From contig SCSO01000048.1 of NCBI GenBank assembly GCA_004297865.1, positions 1 through 19,562 on the forward strand: a stretch of DNA of 19,562 bases, written 5' to 3'. A program made the translations under genes and the position numbers. The DNA is from Legionella sp. GTDB lineage: Bacteria > Pseudomonadota > Gammaproteobacteria > Legionellales > Legionellaceae. Within the stretch, counting starts at the first letter, position 1; every line of letters begins with the position of its first letter. The notes under the pieces are model-generated. The model ran no database searches and was not told the DNA's origin. It saw only the letters and a list, made by a program, of their open reading frames with translations. Positions 8,065 to 15,007 of the stretch are shown one piece after another.

Positions 8065-9249
8065 ATGTCTAATGTGTATGTAGTTGATGTATTGCGCACT
8101 CCCGTTGGTAAAGCCCCACGCGGCGTTTTTAAAAACACCTTACCTGACGATTTACTAGCACATTGTATTCGTAGTGTGACGGAACGAAATGCCTCTGTGG
8201 ATTGGGAAGCCATTGGTGATGTGGTGGTAGGTTGTGCTATGCCAGAAGCCGAGCAGGGCATGAACGTTGCGCGTATTGCTTCTTTGTTGGCGGATTTACC
8301 CCAATCAGTTCCTGCGATGACTATTAATCGTTTTTGCTCTTCAGGTGTACAGAGTATTGCAACGGCTGCAGAGGGAATACGCACTGGGGATATGCATTTA
8401 GCCTTTGCTGGTGGTGTGGAGAGTATGTCCATGGTGCCTCTAGGTGGTAACAAATATACAGCTAATCCTGCGATTTTTAATAACGAAGATGTGGCTATTG
8501 CTTATGGTATGGGTATCACTGCAGAGAATGTTGCTAAGCAATGGCATATTACTCGCGAACAACAAGATGAGTTTGCTGCAGAAAGTCATAAACGTGCGAT
8601 TGCCGCGCAACAGCGAGGTGATTTTAAGGCAGAGATCAGTCCAATAGAAATTACTATTCGACACCCTAATTTAGCAACTTCCGAACTTATCCTTAAAAAG
8701 AAATTGATTAGTGAAGACGAAGGCCCTCGCGCAGATACTTCTTATGAAGCTATTTCTAAATTAAAACCAGTTTTTGCTGCCCGAGGTACTGTCACTGCAG
8801 GGAATAGCTCCCAAACAAGTGATGGCGCTGCCATTGCGTTGCTCGCTTCGGAACACGCTTTGAAGCAGTATAATTTAAAACCCTTAGGCCGTTTACTAAG
8901 TTTTGCGGTTGCAGGGGTGCCTCCAGAAATTATGGGTATTGGTCCAATCAAGGCAATCCCTGTGGCTTTGAAACGTGCGGGACTAACTCTAGATCAATTG
9001 GATTGGATTGAGCTTAACGAAGCTTTTGCTGCGCAAGCATTGGCGGTGATTGCAGAAATGGGGCTATCACGTGAGAAAGTGAATCCTCTTGGCGGTGCTA
9101 TTGCCCTTGGGCATCCCTTAGGTGCTACTGGTACTATTCGTACCGCTACTTTATTACATGGTTTACGTCGTACTGGTGGGCGTTATGGGATGGTGACCAT
9201 GTGTATTGGAACGGGCATGGGTGCTGCTGCGATTTTTGAAGCATTATAA
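8065..9249 (+). CDS. Thiolase (acetyl-CoA C-acyltransferase)
   Basis: Type I/II thiolase of 394 residues that cleaves 3-ketoacyl-CoA with CoA to release acetyl-CoA. The full catalytic set is present: acyl-accepting Cys91 in NRFCSSGVQS, NEAF at 318-321, His350 in GGAIALGHPLGATG and Cys380 in MCIGTGMGAA. A strong AAGGAG precedes the ATG, and the gene starts 12 bases after the hydratase/dehydrogenase stop, so the pair should work together as a FadAB-like complex or pathway couple. Substrate length (acetoacetyl-CoA versus long chain) cannot be read from these motifs. The operon context with lysine-type genes would suit acetoacetyl-CoA. It is the last gene of the operon; a nested hairpin follows within 20 bases. 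Confidence 0.94.
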   Translation: MSNVYVVDVLRTPVGKAPRGVFKNTLPDDLLAHCIRSVTERNASVDWEAIGDVVVGCAMPEAEQGMNVARIASLLADLPQSVPAMTINRFCSSGVQSIATAAEGIRTGDMHLAFAGGVESMSMVPLGGNKYTANPAIFNNEDVAIAYGMGITAENVAKQWHITREQQDEFAAESHKRAIAAQQRGDFKAEISPIEITIRHPNLATSELILKKKLISEDEGPRADTSYEAISKLKPVFAARGTVTAGNSSQTSDGAAIALLASEHALKQYNLKPLGRLLSFAVAGVPPEIMGIGPIKAIPVALKRAGLTLDQLDWIELNEAFAAQALAVIAEMGLSREKVNPLGGAIALGHPLGATGTIRTATLLHGLRRTGGRYGMVTMCIGTGMGAAAIFEAL

Positions 9250-9302
9250 TTTTTCGTGAACGTGCCCGTGCACGGTGTGCAATAAAGACGGGCACGAAAA
9301 AA
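9250..9302. other. Nested hairpin after the thiolase gene
   Basis: CGTGCCCGT at 9261-9269 pairs perfectly with ACGGGCACG at 9288-9296, enclosing a small GCAC/GTGC stem (9270-9273 with 9277-9280). An alternative outer pairing, T5CGTG at 9250-9258 with CACGA5 at 9293-9301, competes for the same right arm. It may end or protect the thiolase operon mRNA, but no T-run follows on the plus strand, so it is not a textbook terminator. Confidence 0.45.
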
Positions 9303-9311
9303 GTCGTAGTC

Positions 9312-9388
9312 GTAGGTTGGGTCATGACCCAACATAAGGATCTTGAGCGAAGGAGAAAATGGTTATGTTGGGTCGCGACCCAACCTAC
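9312..9388. repeat. REPIN-like doublet of two inverted GTAG-headed palindromes
   Basis: Left unit: GTAG (9312-9315) followed by the perfect 18-bp palindrome GTTGGGTCATGACCCAAC (9316-9333). Right unit, on the other strand: GTAG (plus-strand CTAC 9385-9388) followed by GTTGGGTCGCGACCCAAC (plus coordinates 9367-9384). The two 26-base arms (9312-9337 and 9363-9388) are complementary except at the central two bases, with a 25-base spacer. A GTAG tetranucleotide plus hairpin, in inverted pairs, is the known form of REP/REPIN elements mobilised by RAYT (Y1-type) transposases. No RAYT gene and no second copy were seen in the window. Confidence 0.75.
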
Positions 9389-9464
9389 ATAGCTCTCCGG
9401 CTAAGCGAAATTCAACACTCAAAAGACGAGCTCGAAAAAGAAGCTTAAAAATCCTCCACTTGCT

Positions 9465-9493
9465 TTGTTGCCTATTTATTCTAATCTTAAAAT
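9465..9493 (+). promoter_or_regulatory. Candidate sigma-70 promoter for the Sel1-repeat gene
   Basis: TTGTTG at 9465-9470, a 17-base spacer and TAAAAT at 9488-9493 (5 of 6 to the -10 consensus). A start near 9500 gives a leader of about 19 bases carrying GGAG at 9510-9513 before the ATG at 9519. This supports the ATG over an upstream in-frame TTG that lies in the -35 box. Confidence 0.4.
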
Positions 9494-9518
9494 AGAGGAG
9501 TCTAAAATTGGAGTAGGT

Positions 9519-10646
9519 ATGCGTGCATTGGTTTTAGCCCTATTTTTCTTTGCAAATGCGGTATATGCGGATGAAATAGTGGGATTTGCTGCCTTTGAAA
9601 ATGGTGATTATACAACAGCTTATCCTCATTTAATGTCTGCGGCTAAGGAAGGGAATGCTGATGCAATGTATTTATTGGGTCGCATGTACCAATATGGTTA
9701 TGGTGTCCAAGAAAACCTTAAAGATGCTCATGACTGGTATCAAAAATCTGCCGATAAAAACAATGCCTTAGCTCAGTTAAGTCTAGGATTTTTATACGAT
9801 TCTGGTAAAGGCATGCCCCAAAATTTCTCTGAAGCTTTTAAATGGTATAAAAAAGCCGCTGATCAAGGTAATGCTTTAGCGCAACGTAATGTGGGCTTGA
9901 TGTATGTTAGTGGAGATGGAGTACCTATTAGCGAAGAAAACGCGTTTCTCTGGTTTAAAAAGGCAGCTGAACAAGGATATAGCAAAGCACAAGTTAATCT
10001 AGGTTATCAATACATGACCGGAAAAGGCACCCCAAAAGATATCAGTAAAGCTTTAGAATGGTATCAAAAAGCGGCTGAACAAGGTGATGAAAAAGGCCAG
10101 TACAGCTTAGGACTTTTATATACCGGTGATCAAGGCGGGGTAACTGCCGATGATAAAAGTGCATTTTATTGGTTTTCTCAAGCAGCTAATCAAGGTCATG
10201 TGAATGCGCAAACTTATTTGGGGTACTACTATTTAAATGGTTACGGTGTTGACGCAGATCCTAAAAAAGCCGCCTATTGGTATCAAGTAGCCGCAGAAAA
10301 AGGTCAACCAGAAGCACAGGCACAAATTGGCCAACTGCTTTTGACTGGAAACGGGGTTAATAAAGATTATCAACAGGCCGCTTATTGGTTTGGTAAATCA
10401 GCAGCTCAAGGCAATGTGATGGGACAAGCTAAATTAGGTTATATGTATATGGCTGGTTTAGGTGTTCCGCAAAATTACATTAAGGCTTATGCTTGGTTAA
10501 AAGTTGCGACCGATAATAAAAATGAAGAAGCTGCAAAAGAACTGAAAGCTTTGAATGCAAAACTTTCAGAACAAGACAAACAAGAAGCAGAAAAAATCAT
10601 TAAAGAAATGGGCCCTCTAGAGCTCAAAGAACAAACTGCGGAATAA
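9519..10646 (+). CDS. Secreted Sel1-repeat (TPR-like) protein
   Basis: Predicted exported protein of 375 residues. The start at ATG 9519 is chosen because GGAG lies 5 bases before it and a clean signal peptide follows (MRALVLALFFFANAVYA, probable cut before DEIV). An in-frame TTG at 9465 would add 18 unhelpful residues. After a partial first unit, eight Sel1-like repeats of about 36 residues run to near the C-terminus, each with the pattern A-x-x-x-LG-x-x-Y-x-x-G-x-G-(V)-x-x-x-x-x-x-A-x-x-W-(YF)-x-x-A-A-x-x-G. A short charged helical tail (KELKALNAKLSEQDKQEAEKI) ends the protein. Sel1 repeats form alpha-solenoids that bind proteins. In Legionella, secreted Sel1 proteins such as LpnE and EnhC affect host-cell entry, so a role at the envelope or host interface is possible but unproven. 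Its stop is only 3 bases from the stop of the convergent cupin gene. Confidence 0.9.
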   Translation: MRALVLALFFFANAVYADEIVGFAAFENGDYTTAYPHLMSAAKEGNADAMYLLGRMYQYGYGVQENLKDAHDWYQKSADKNNALAQLSLGFLYDSGKGMPQNFSEAFKWYKKAADQGNALAQRNVGLMYVSGDGVPISEENAFLWFKKAAEQGYSKAQVNLGYQYMTGKGTPKDISKALEWYQKAAEQGDEKGQYSLGLLYTGDQGGVTADDKSAFYWFSQAANQGHVNAQTYLGYYYLNGYGVDADPKKAAYWYQVAAEKGQPEAQAQIGQLLLTGNGVNKDYQQAAYWFGKSAAQGNVMGQAKLGYMYMAGLGVPQNYIKAYAWLKVATDNKNEEAAKELKALNAKLSEQDKQEAEKIIKEMGPLELKEQTAE

Positions 10647-10649
10647 CCT

Positions 10650-11009
10650 TTAATCGTTCAAATCAATAATCATCACACGAATGGGTTTTTTCGTTAAGTT
10701 CACATCATTGTGTAACACCCCTTTCTTATCTTTAGTTAAATAATAAGCTCTATCTTTCTTAAATTTTAGAAGATGTGATTTGCCTTGGTTATCATTAACC
10801 TGCAACACACCATCTGTTAAAGCGACTAATACCCGATCATGATCATGGCGATGCATTTTTAAGGATTGATTCGCCTCAGGATAAATAACGGTTTTCCATA
10901 CGGTGACTTTCTTATTCGAGAATTGTGGGATGCGGGCTGTAATATTCTGTGCTTGCGCAAGACCTAAAGAAAAAGCTAAAGTGAATATGCAGCTAAGGTA
11001 TTTTTTCAA
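10650..11009 (-). CDS. Small exported cupin-like protein
   Basis: Probably 119 residues, starting at TTG 11009. On the minus strand AAGGA lies about 7 bases before this TTG, and the product then opens with a proper signal peptide (M/L-KKYLSCIFTLAFSLGLAQA, cut before QNI). An ATG at 11057 in the same frame would lie upstream of the likely promoter. The mature part resembles a single cupin barrel: HRHDH at 53-57 gives a first metal-ligand motif (the usual Glu is not evident), and GVLHNDVN gives His100 with Asn104 as in cupin motif 2. No enzymatic role can be named; it may bind a metal or small ligand in the periplasm. It is divergent from the quinone-oxidoreductase-like gene, with 76 bases between starts, and convergent with the Sel1 gene. 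Confidence 0.78.
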   Translation of the reverse strand: MKKYLSCIFTLAFSLGLAQAQNITARIPQFSNKKVTVWKTVIYPEANQSLKMHRHDHDRVLVALTDGVLQVNDNQGKSHLLKFKKDRAYYLTKDKKGVLHNDVNLTKKPIRVMIIDLND

Positions 11010-11040
11010 TTGAATTTCCTTATGTGTATGAAGGGCGATG

Positions 11041-11068
11041 ATAATACCATTAAGCAATGATTCGTGAA
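11041..11068 (-). promoter_or_regulatory. Candidate sigma-70 promoter for the cupin gene
   Basis: Minus-strand TTCACG (plus 11063-11068, 4 of 6), a 16-base spacer and TATTAT (plus 11041-11046, 5 of 6). A start near 11034 would leave a 25-base leader before the TTG start at 11009 and would exclude the upstream ATG at 11057. Confidence 0.4.
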
Positions 11069-11085
11069 AATCTTTAAGGAATAAA

Positions 11086-12078
11086 ATGCAAGCACAATTG
11101 ATTCATCAGTTTGGTGAACCTTCCGTATTTAATTTAGAAGATATTGCAATGCCCTCACTAGAAAAAGGACAAATACTAGTTCAAGTGTGTGCATCCAGCG
11201 TGAATCAAATTGATTGCAAAATTCGTAAAGGTTTAGTGCCTAACCTTGCACCCCCTTTTCCTGCGATCTTACATGGCGATGTGGCAGGGATTGTGAGTGC
11301 TGTAGCTCCAGATGTCAGTCAATTTAAAGTGGGTGACGAAGTGTATGGATGTGCGGGAGGCTTAAAAGGTTCCGCTGGCGCGCTGGCAGAGTACATGCCA
11401 GTCGATGCGCAATTAATAGCGCATAAACCTAAATCGCTAACGATGTTGGAGGCTGCTGCTTTGCCTTTGGTGAGCATTACTGCATGGGAGGCTTTATTTA
11501 AAAAAGCCCGATTAGCTCCTGGGCAATCTATTTTAATTCACGGCGGCGTGGGTGGGGTAGGTCATATCGCAGTGCAATTGGCTAAACAACATGGTGCAAA
11601 GGTTTATACTACGGTGCTTAAATCTGCAGATTTTACTTTAGCTAAATCACTAGGGGCAGATGAAGTGATCAATGCCAAAGAGGAAGAAGTAGATCAATAC
11701 GTGCAGCGATTAACTCAAGGAAAGGGTTTTGATGTGGTTTTTGATACCGTAGGAGGCGCTAATTTGGATAAATCTTTTTTAGCGGCAGCTATTGAAGGTA
11801 TGGTCGTCACCACGGCGGCGCGTTCAACTCATGATTTAAGTCCTATGCACAATAAAGCCTTAGGCTTACAAGTGGTGTTTATGTTATTGCCCATTTTAAA
11901 TCAGCAAGGCCGTGCGGCTCATGGGAAAATTCTGACCGAATTAGCAAACATTATTGATCAAGGAAAACTGAAACCCTTACTGGATCCGCGATCTTTTCAA
12001 CTGGCTGAAGTAGCTGATGCCCATGCCTATTTAGAATCCGGCCAATCACGCGGTAAAGTAATAATTGCCATATCTTAA
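11086..12078 (+). CDS. Zinc-free MDR oxidoreductase (NADPH:quinone reductase-like)
   Basis: Medium-chain dehydrogenase/reductase of 330 residues. The N-terminal GroES-like domain (about 1-120) has the HGDVAGIV and KVGDEVYG segments but lacks the cysteine cluster of zinc-binding alcohol dehydrogenases. The nucleotide-binding domain carries IHGGVGGVGHIAVQLAKQHGA, with GGVGGVG at 153-159, the family's NAD(P)H motif. It most resembles quinone oxidoreductase/zeta-crystallin types, which reduce quinones or alpha,beta-unsaturated carbonyls in the cytoplasm; the substrate is unknown. AAGGA precedes the ATG with about 6 bases between. It is transcribed away from the cupin gene and toward gspK, whose stop is 28 bases beyond its own. 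No specific link to either neighbour is evident. Confidence 0.9.
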   Translation: MQAQLIHQFGEPSVFNLEDIAMPSLEKGQILVQVCASSVNQIDCKIRKGLVPNLAPPFPAILHGDVAGIVSAVAPDVSQFKVGDEVYGCAGGLKGSAGALAEYMPVDAQLIAHKPKSLTMLEAAALPLVSITAWEALFKKARLAPGQSILIHGGVGGVGHIAVQLAKQHGAKVYTTVLKSADFTLAKSLGADEVINAKEEEVDQYVQRLTQGKGFDVVFDTVGGANLDKSFLAAAIEGMVVTTAARSTHDLSPMHNKALGLQVVFMLLPILNQQGRAAHGKILTELANIIDQGKLKPLLDPRSFQLAEVADAHAYLESGQSRGKVIIAIS

Positions 12079-12106
12079 TCAGAGAAGTAGCACTCTTGAA
12101 CTGCAA

Positions 12107-13066
12107 TTAATTAAAACTATTAATGCTTTCGCGAACTATCCCGACATGGGCTTTATTTTTAGCATCAAGACTACGTTTGTACACCGTATAAACTACTAAA
12201 TTAAAATCATCGCTACTAGCATAGGCAACAGATAGAAAATATTGACTTTGAATGGTCACTTGACCGCTACTTAAATTCATTTTTTTTAGTAGCTCAGTAA
12301 TGTCATTGATGCGTTTAATTCCTTCAGTTCCTCGTGCAGCTAGAAGTTCTTCCAAACGACTATCACTTATGCCACCACCTAAAGATTTTAAAACAACACG
12401 CGGAGCAGTATTAAGATTAATTGCGGTCGCATCGGGTACGGCAATAATATAGGGTTGTAGTGCTTGATACTGTGTTGCAGAAACGTCTTTGATTAAACGG
12501 AATTCAGTGGTGCTTTGCATTAATTGATGGCTAGGTAGATAAGGAGGCTTTTGTCCAAGATAATACGACATGTAATTGTCTTTTCCGCGCCCCAGATTAT
12601 AAGTGCTTAACCAATCAAAAACGGATAAGGAAATAGCTTTGTTTTGATTATCATTATTGATTTGGAGATTTTTTTGCAAAGCGATGAGGGTAGGAATAAA
12701 TCGTTTATCGGTTAAGTTATTCAGATTAATCCGTCCTTGTAAATCATATAACTCCCCTTTAATGGTCACCTGTTTATAGAGCTTTTCCATTTTTGCTGGA
12801 AGCTGGGCGACTAAACCTTGTTCATTGGCTTTATTGAAGGTTTTATTTTTGTCGTTTAATTCATTCATAGACCAAAAGGTAACTAATTGTGCTGCCAGAT
12901 ACAGTTGATCATGAGAATTAATTAAACGAGTACGATAAATATCTAATTGTAAACGAATGCTCATCGCAGTAGCCACGATGGCCACTAAGGTCATAATAAA
13001 TAATGCGGTTAATAAAGCTCCGCCCTTATTGGTTTTAACGGGATTAGTTTTGTTGGGGTGGCGCAT
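12107..13066 (-). CDS. gspK: Type II secretion minor pseudopilin GspK
   Basis: Large minor pseudopilin (319 residues, close to the usual ~320) expected at the tip of the type II secretion pseudopilus in complex with GspI and GspJ. The prepilin site is KGG followed by ALLTALFIMTLVAIVATA, with the hydrophobic helix directly after. Position 5 of the mature protein is Ala rather than Glu, the known exception that marks GspK. The mature protein contains NLNTAPRVVLKSL, and the LEELLAARG region is typical of the GspK helical insertion. AGGAG lies about 7 bases before the ATG, and the gene overlaps the end of gspJ by 23 bases. It is the last gene of the cluster; no clear terminator follows before the convergent oxidoreductase gene. 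Confidence 0.93.
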   Translation of the reverse strand: MRHPNKTNPVKTNKGGALLTALFIMTLVAIVATAMSIRLQLDIYRTRLINSHDQLYLAAQLVTFWSMNELNDKNKTFNKANEQGLVAQLPAKMEKLYKQVTIKGELYDLQGRINLNNLTDKRFIPTLIALQKNLQINNDNQNKAISLSVFDWLSTYNLGRGKDNYMSYYLGQKPPYLPSHQLMQSTTEFRLIKDVSATQYQALQPYIIAVPDATAINLNTAPRVVLKSLGGGISDSRLEELLAARGTEGIKRINDITELLKKMNLSSGQVTIQSQYFLSVAYASSDDFNLVVYTVYKRSLDAKNKAHVGIVRESINSFN

Positions 13067-13670
13067 ACAAAGCTCCTGGTATAATAAAGAGCATATTCAT
13101 TGCTCCCCAATCTTTTAATTTAAGATTAACTTGAAGTGCTTTAGGAAAAGGTTCTGGATTTGCCGAGCCAGTCATGCTTTGTTCGCGCCATTCATTAAGC
13201 ACCTGTAACGTCTTATTCACGTAATTGAAACGACATTCCGTTAAACCATCGAGTAAGACTTTATCTTCGAAAACATTTCTATCAGGAACATCAAGGCTTT
13301 CCCAAGTACGATGAATAAGTTGATCATCCTGGCAGACCAAAGCAACTCGTTTGAGTGTACTGCGTTTTTCTATGCTTTGAGGGTTGATGAAGCCATCACG
13401 CGTAAATTCCGTATAATTTTTGCGCCCAATGAACACACCAAACAAGCGCATTTCATTGCCACGTATCGCGCGCGTAATCGCTTGGGTAGTGTCTTGTTGA
13501 ATAATGCTAATGGCGAGCTGCATCGTATTTAAGCGTTCGGCTTGTGCATTGACGCGGCTACGTGTAGTAAAAGCATTGTATAAAGCAGTAGAAGTAATGG
13601 TCGCTAAAATGGCGAAGACGGTCAGGGCGATCAAAATTTCTATTAGAGTAAAGCCAGAATTTTTTTTCAT
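13044..13670 (-). CDS. gspJ: Type II secretion minor pseudopilin GspJ
   Basis: Minor pseudopilin of 208 residues. The leader MKKNSG is cut before FTLIEILIALTVFAILATI, with the conserved Glu at mature position 5. The rest forms a globular periplasmic domain with the GspJ-type C-terminus (LQVNLKLKDWGAMNMLFIIPGA). In known systems GspJ joins GspI and GspK in the tip complex that primes pseudopilus assembly. Its start overlaps the gspI stop as ATGA (13667-13670), so translation is probably coupled, and its 3' end overlaps gspK by 23 bases. Processing needs the prepilin peptidase PilD/GspO, which is not in the window. Confidence 0.93.
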   Translation of the reverse strand: MKKNSGFTLIEILIALTVFAILATITSTALYNAFTTRSRVNAQAERLNTMQLAISIIQQDTTQAITRAIRGNEMRLFGVFIGRKNYTEFTRDGFINPQSIEKRSTLKRVALVCQDDQLIHRTWESLDVPDRNVFEDKVLLDGLTECRFNYVNKTLQVLNEWREQSMTGSANPEPFPKALQVNLKLKDWGAMNMLFIIPGALYAPPQQN

Positions 13671-14047
13671 ACCACATACCTAAAGGCGAGTAATTCTTCT
13701 TGGAAAGGTCCACTTTGCTTGGGACTTACGGAAATGCTTAAAAGTTGAATCGTTTTAATAGGGGTGGGAAGCATTTTGGCCCGCCAATACCATTTTTCAC
13801 CTAATAAAGTGGTGGCTTGAGTCGATTCTGCGCTGGGCTCTAATTCGATTAAATTAAGTTGAATCATGCTGACTGCTTGCATCGCAATCCAATGGCTTAT
13901 GGCTTTTTCCCGCACTCTTTGAGTGTTAGTAATATTTTGCGCATTAGTTTTTAATAAAGCAGTGAGCGCTATAGCAATTACGGCTAAAGCCAATAGGACT
14001 TCAATTAAGGTGAAACCTGCAATCTTTAAGGTGTTTTTCAAGTTCAT
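13667..14047 (-). CDS. gspI: Type II secretion minor pseudopilin GspI
   Basis: Minor pseudopilin of 126 residues, normal for GspI. The leader MNLKNTLKIAG is cut before FTLIEVLLALAVIAIALTALLK, keeping Glu5. The segment NTQRVREKAISHWIAMQAV after the helix is typical of GspI (compare the N-x3-R-x-KA-x3-W-A pattern). GspI is the organiser of the tip complex with GspJ and GspK. GAGGTG lies about 8 bases before the ATG, and the start overlaps the gspH stop by four bases (ATGA, 14044-14047). Confidence 0.93.
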   Translation of the reverse strand: MNLKNTLKIAGFTLIEVLLALAVIAIALTALLKTNAQNITNTQRVREKAISHWIAMQAVSMIQLNLIELEPSAESTQATTLLGEKWYWRAKMLPTPIKTIQLLSISVSPKQSGPFQEELLAFRYVV

Positions 14048-14553
14048 TTCTTTTTCACCTCATCCAGCTTAATCATGCCATTATGCGTTGCAGTAATAGT
14101 ATTTAAAGCTTCATTTTGCGAAGTACCTAAAGATAAAGTAAACGGCGTCATGTCACCGGTAGAATGAATAAGGATGGGCGGAGCACCTAAGGGGGTTTTG
14201 ACATTAGTTTTTAAGCGGATAACGGTATGTTGTGGGAAAGAGGTCTGCTTGAAAATTCCTTTATTCGATATAGGGGCCCATTGCGACCGTACCGTATAAA
14301 ATTTGAGAATTTGGTAACCAGAATTATCAATACGCAAACCTAAAGTACTATGCTCTAAAATAGCTTGTTGTTGGGCTAATTTTAGCGTGTTCACTAAATG
14401 CTCTGCAGCAAATTGTAGGCGACGTCCAGCACCAAAGTCACCATAAGCGATTACGGCAAAACCAACGGTAATGCCAATAATCACGATGACGATCAAAATT
14501 TCAATCAGTGTAAAACCGCGATTAACGCGTTTCCCAATTCCCGATTTCCTCAT
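14044..14553 (-). CDS. gspH: Type II secretion minor pseudopilin GspH
   Basis: Minor pseudopilin of 169 residues linking the tip complex to the GspG filament. Leader MRKSGIGKRVNRG is cut before FTLIEILIVIVIIGITVGFAVIAYGDF, with Glu5 present, followed by RLQFAAEHLVNTLKLAQQQAILEHSTLGLRI, the usual GspH/FimT sequence pattern. I chose the ATG at 14553: GGAGGA lies 10 bases upstream and gives a normal short leader, whereas the in-frame ATGs up to 14610 would add residues read from inside gspG. With this start the gene still overlaps the last 32 bases of gspG, in another frame, so ribosomes must start within the gspG coding end. Confidence 0.92.
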   Translation of the reverse strand: MRKSGIGKRVNRGFTLIEILIVIVIIGITVGFAVIAYGDFGAGRRLQFAAEHLVNTLKLAQQQAILEHSTLGLRIDNSGYQILKFYTVRSQWAPISNKGIFKQTSFPQHTVIRLKTNVKTPLGAPPILIHSTGDMTPFTLSLGTSQNEALNTITATHNGMIKLDEVKKK

Positions 14554-14941
14554 TAATACCTGTTCCTCCAGGTTGTCCATCTGCGCCATAAGTAAAGACA
14601 TCCACATCACTGTGTTCGCCGGGATTCATGTAGAGATAGTCTCGGCTCCAAGGATCTTTGGGCACCGATTTAAGGTATTGCGTCCAATGAGTAGGCTCTG
14701 GATTAGTGGATGGCTTTTCTACTAAAGCTAATAAACCTTGATCTGTAGTCGGATAGTTGCCGTTATCCAGTTTGTAAAGATCCAGCGCATTTTGAATAGC
14801 GAGCACATCTTGCTTTGCTTTTACTCGGCGGGCTTCATCAGGACGACTCATGATTTTAGGCACTACGATTGAGGCTAGGATCCCTAAAATAACCACAACC
14901 ACCATAATTTCAATTAAAGAAAAACCTTTTTGTTTATTCAT
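14522..14941 (-). CDS. gspG: Type II secretion major pseudopilin GspG
   Basis: Main subunit of the type II pseudopilus, 139 residues. Leader MNKQKG is cut before FSLIEIMVVVVILGILASIVVPKIM, with Glu5. The globular part has QNALDLYKLDNGNYPTTDQGL, the very conserved GspG block, and PKDPWSRDY. The C-terminal YGADGQPGGTG with INEEIGNWE is where known GspG proteins bind structural calcium. This is the best-conserved gene of the cluster. It is separated from gspF by 66 bases holding a possible promoter of its own, which would suit the higher demand for the major subunit. GGGAATAAAGA precedes the ATG. Confidence 0.97.
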   Translation of the reverse strand: MNKQKGFSLIEIMVVVVILGILASIVVPKIMSRPDEARRVKAKQDVLAIQNALDLYKLDNGNYPTTDQGLLALVEKPSTNPEPTHWTQYLKSVPKDPWSRDYLYMNPGEHSDVDVFTYGADGQPGGTGINEEIGNWETR

Positions 14942-14970
14942 TCTTTATTCCCGTATAAACCAAAGGACAA

Positions 14971-14998
14971 ATCATAGCAGAAGCGCCGGATGGATGAA
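14971..14998 (-). promoter_or_regulatory. Candidate extended -10 promoter for gspG
   Basis: The minus strand reads TTCATC (plus 14993-14998), a 16-base spacer, then TATGAT (plus 14971-14976, 5 of 6). TG at plus 14978-14979, one base ahead of the -10, makes an extended -10 element. The start would fall about 25 bases before the gspG ATG, allowing extra major pseudopilin over gspF. Confidence 0.4.
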
Positions 14999-15007
14999 AT
15001 CCCATTC

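Noticed and set aside
9250..9518. A small gene or small RNA in the gap between the thiolase and Sel1 genes
   Set aside because: The only structure is the nested hairpin and the REPIN-like doublet. No start with a ribosome site and no independent promoter followed by a terminator was found.
12103..12126. AT-rich imperfect inverted repeat at the end of gspK as a terminator
   Set aside because: The stem is only A/T apart from its end, contains a bulge and lacks a clear T-run placement, so it is too weak to call.
14554..14610. Longer gspH product starting at 14610
   Set aside because: The extra N-terminal residues come from the gspG coding end read in another frame, and they would give an unusually long prepilin leader. 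ATG 14553 has GGAGGA and a normal leader.
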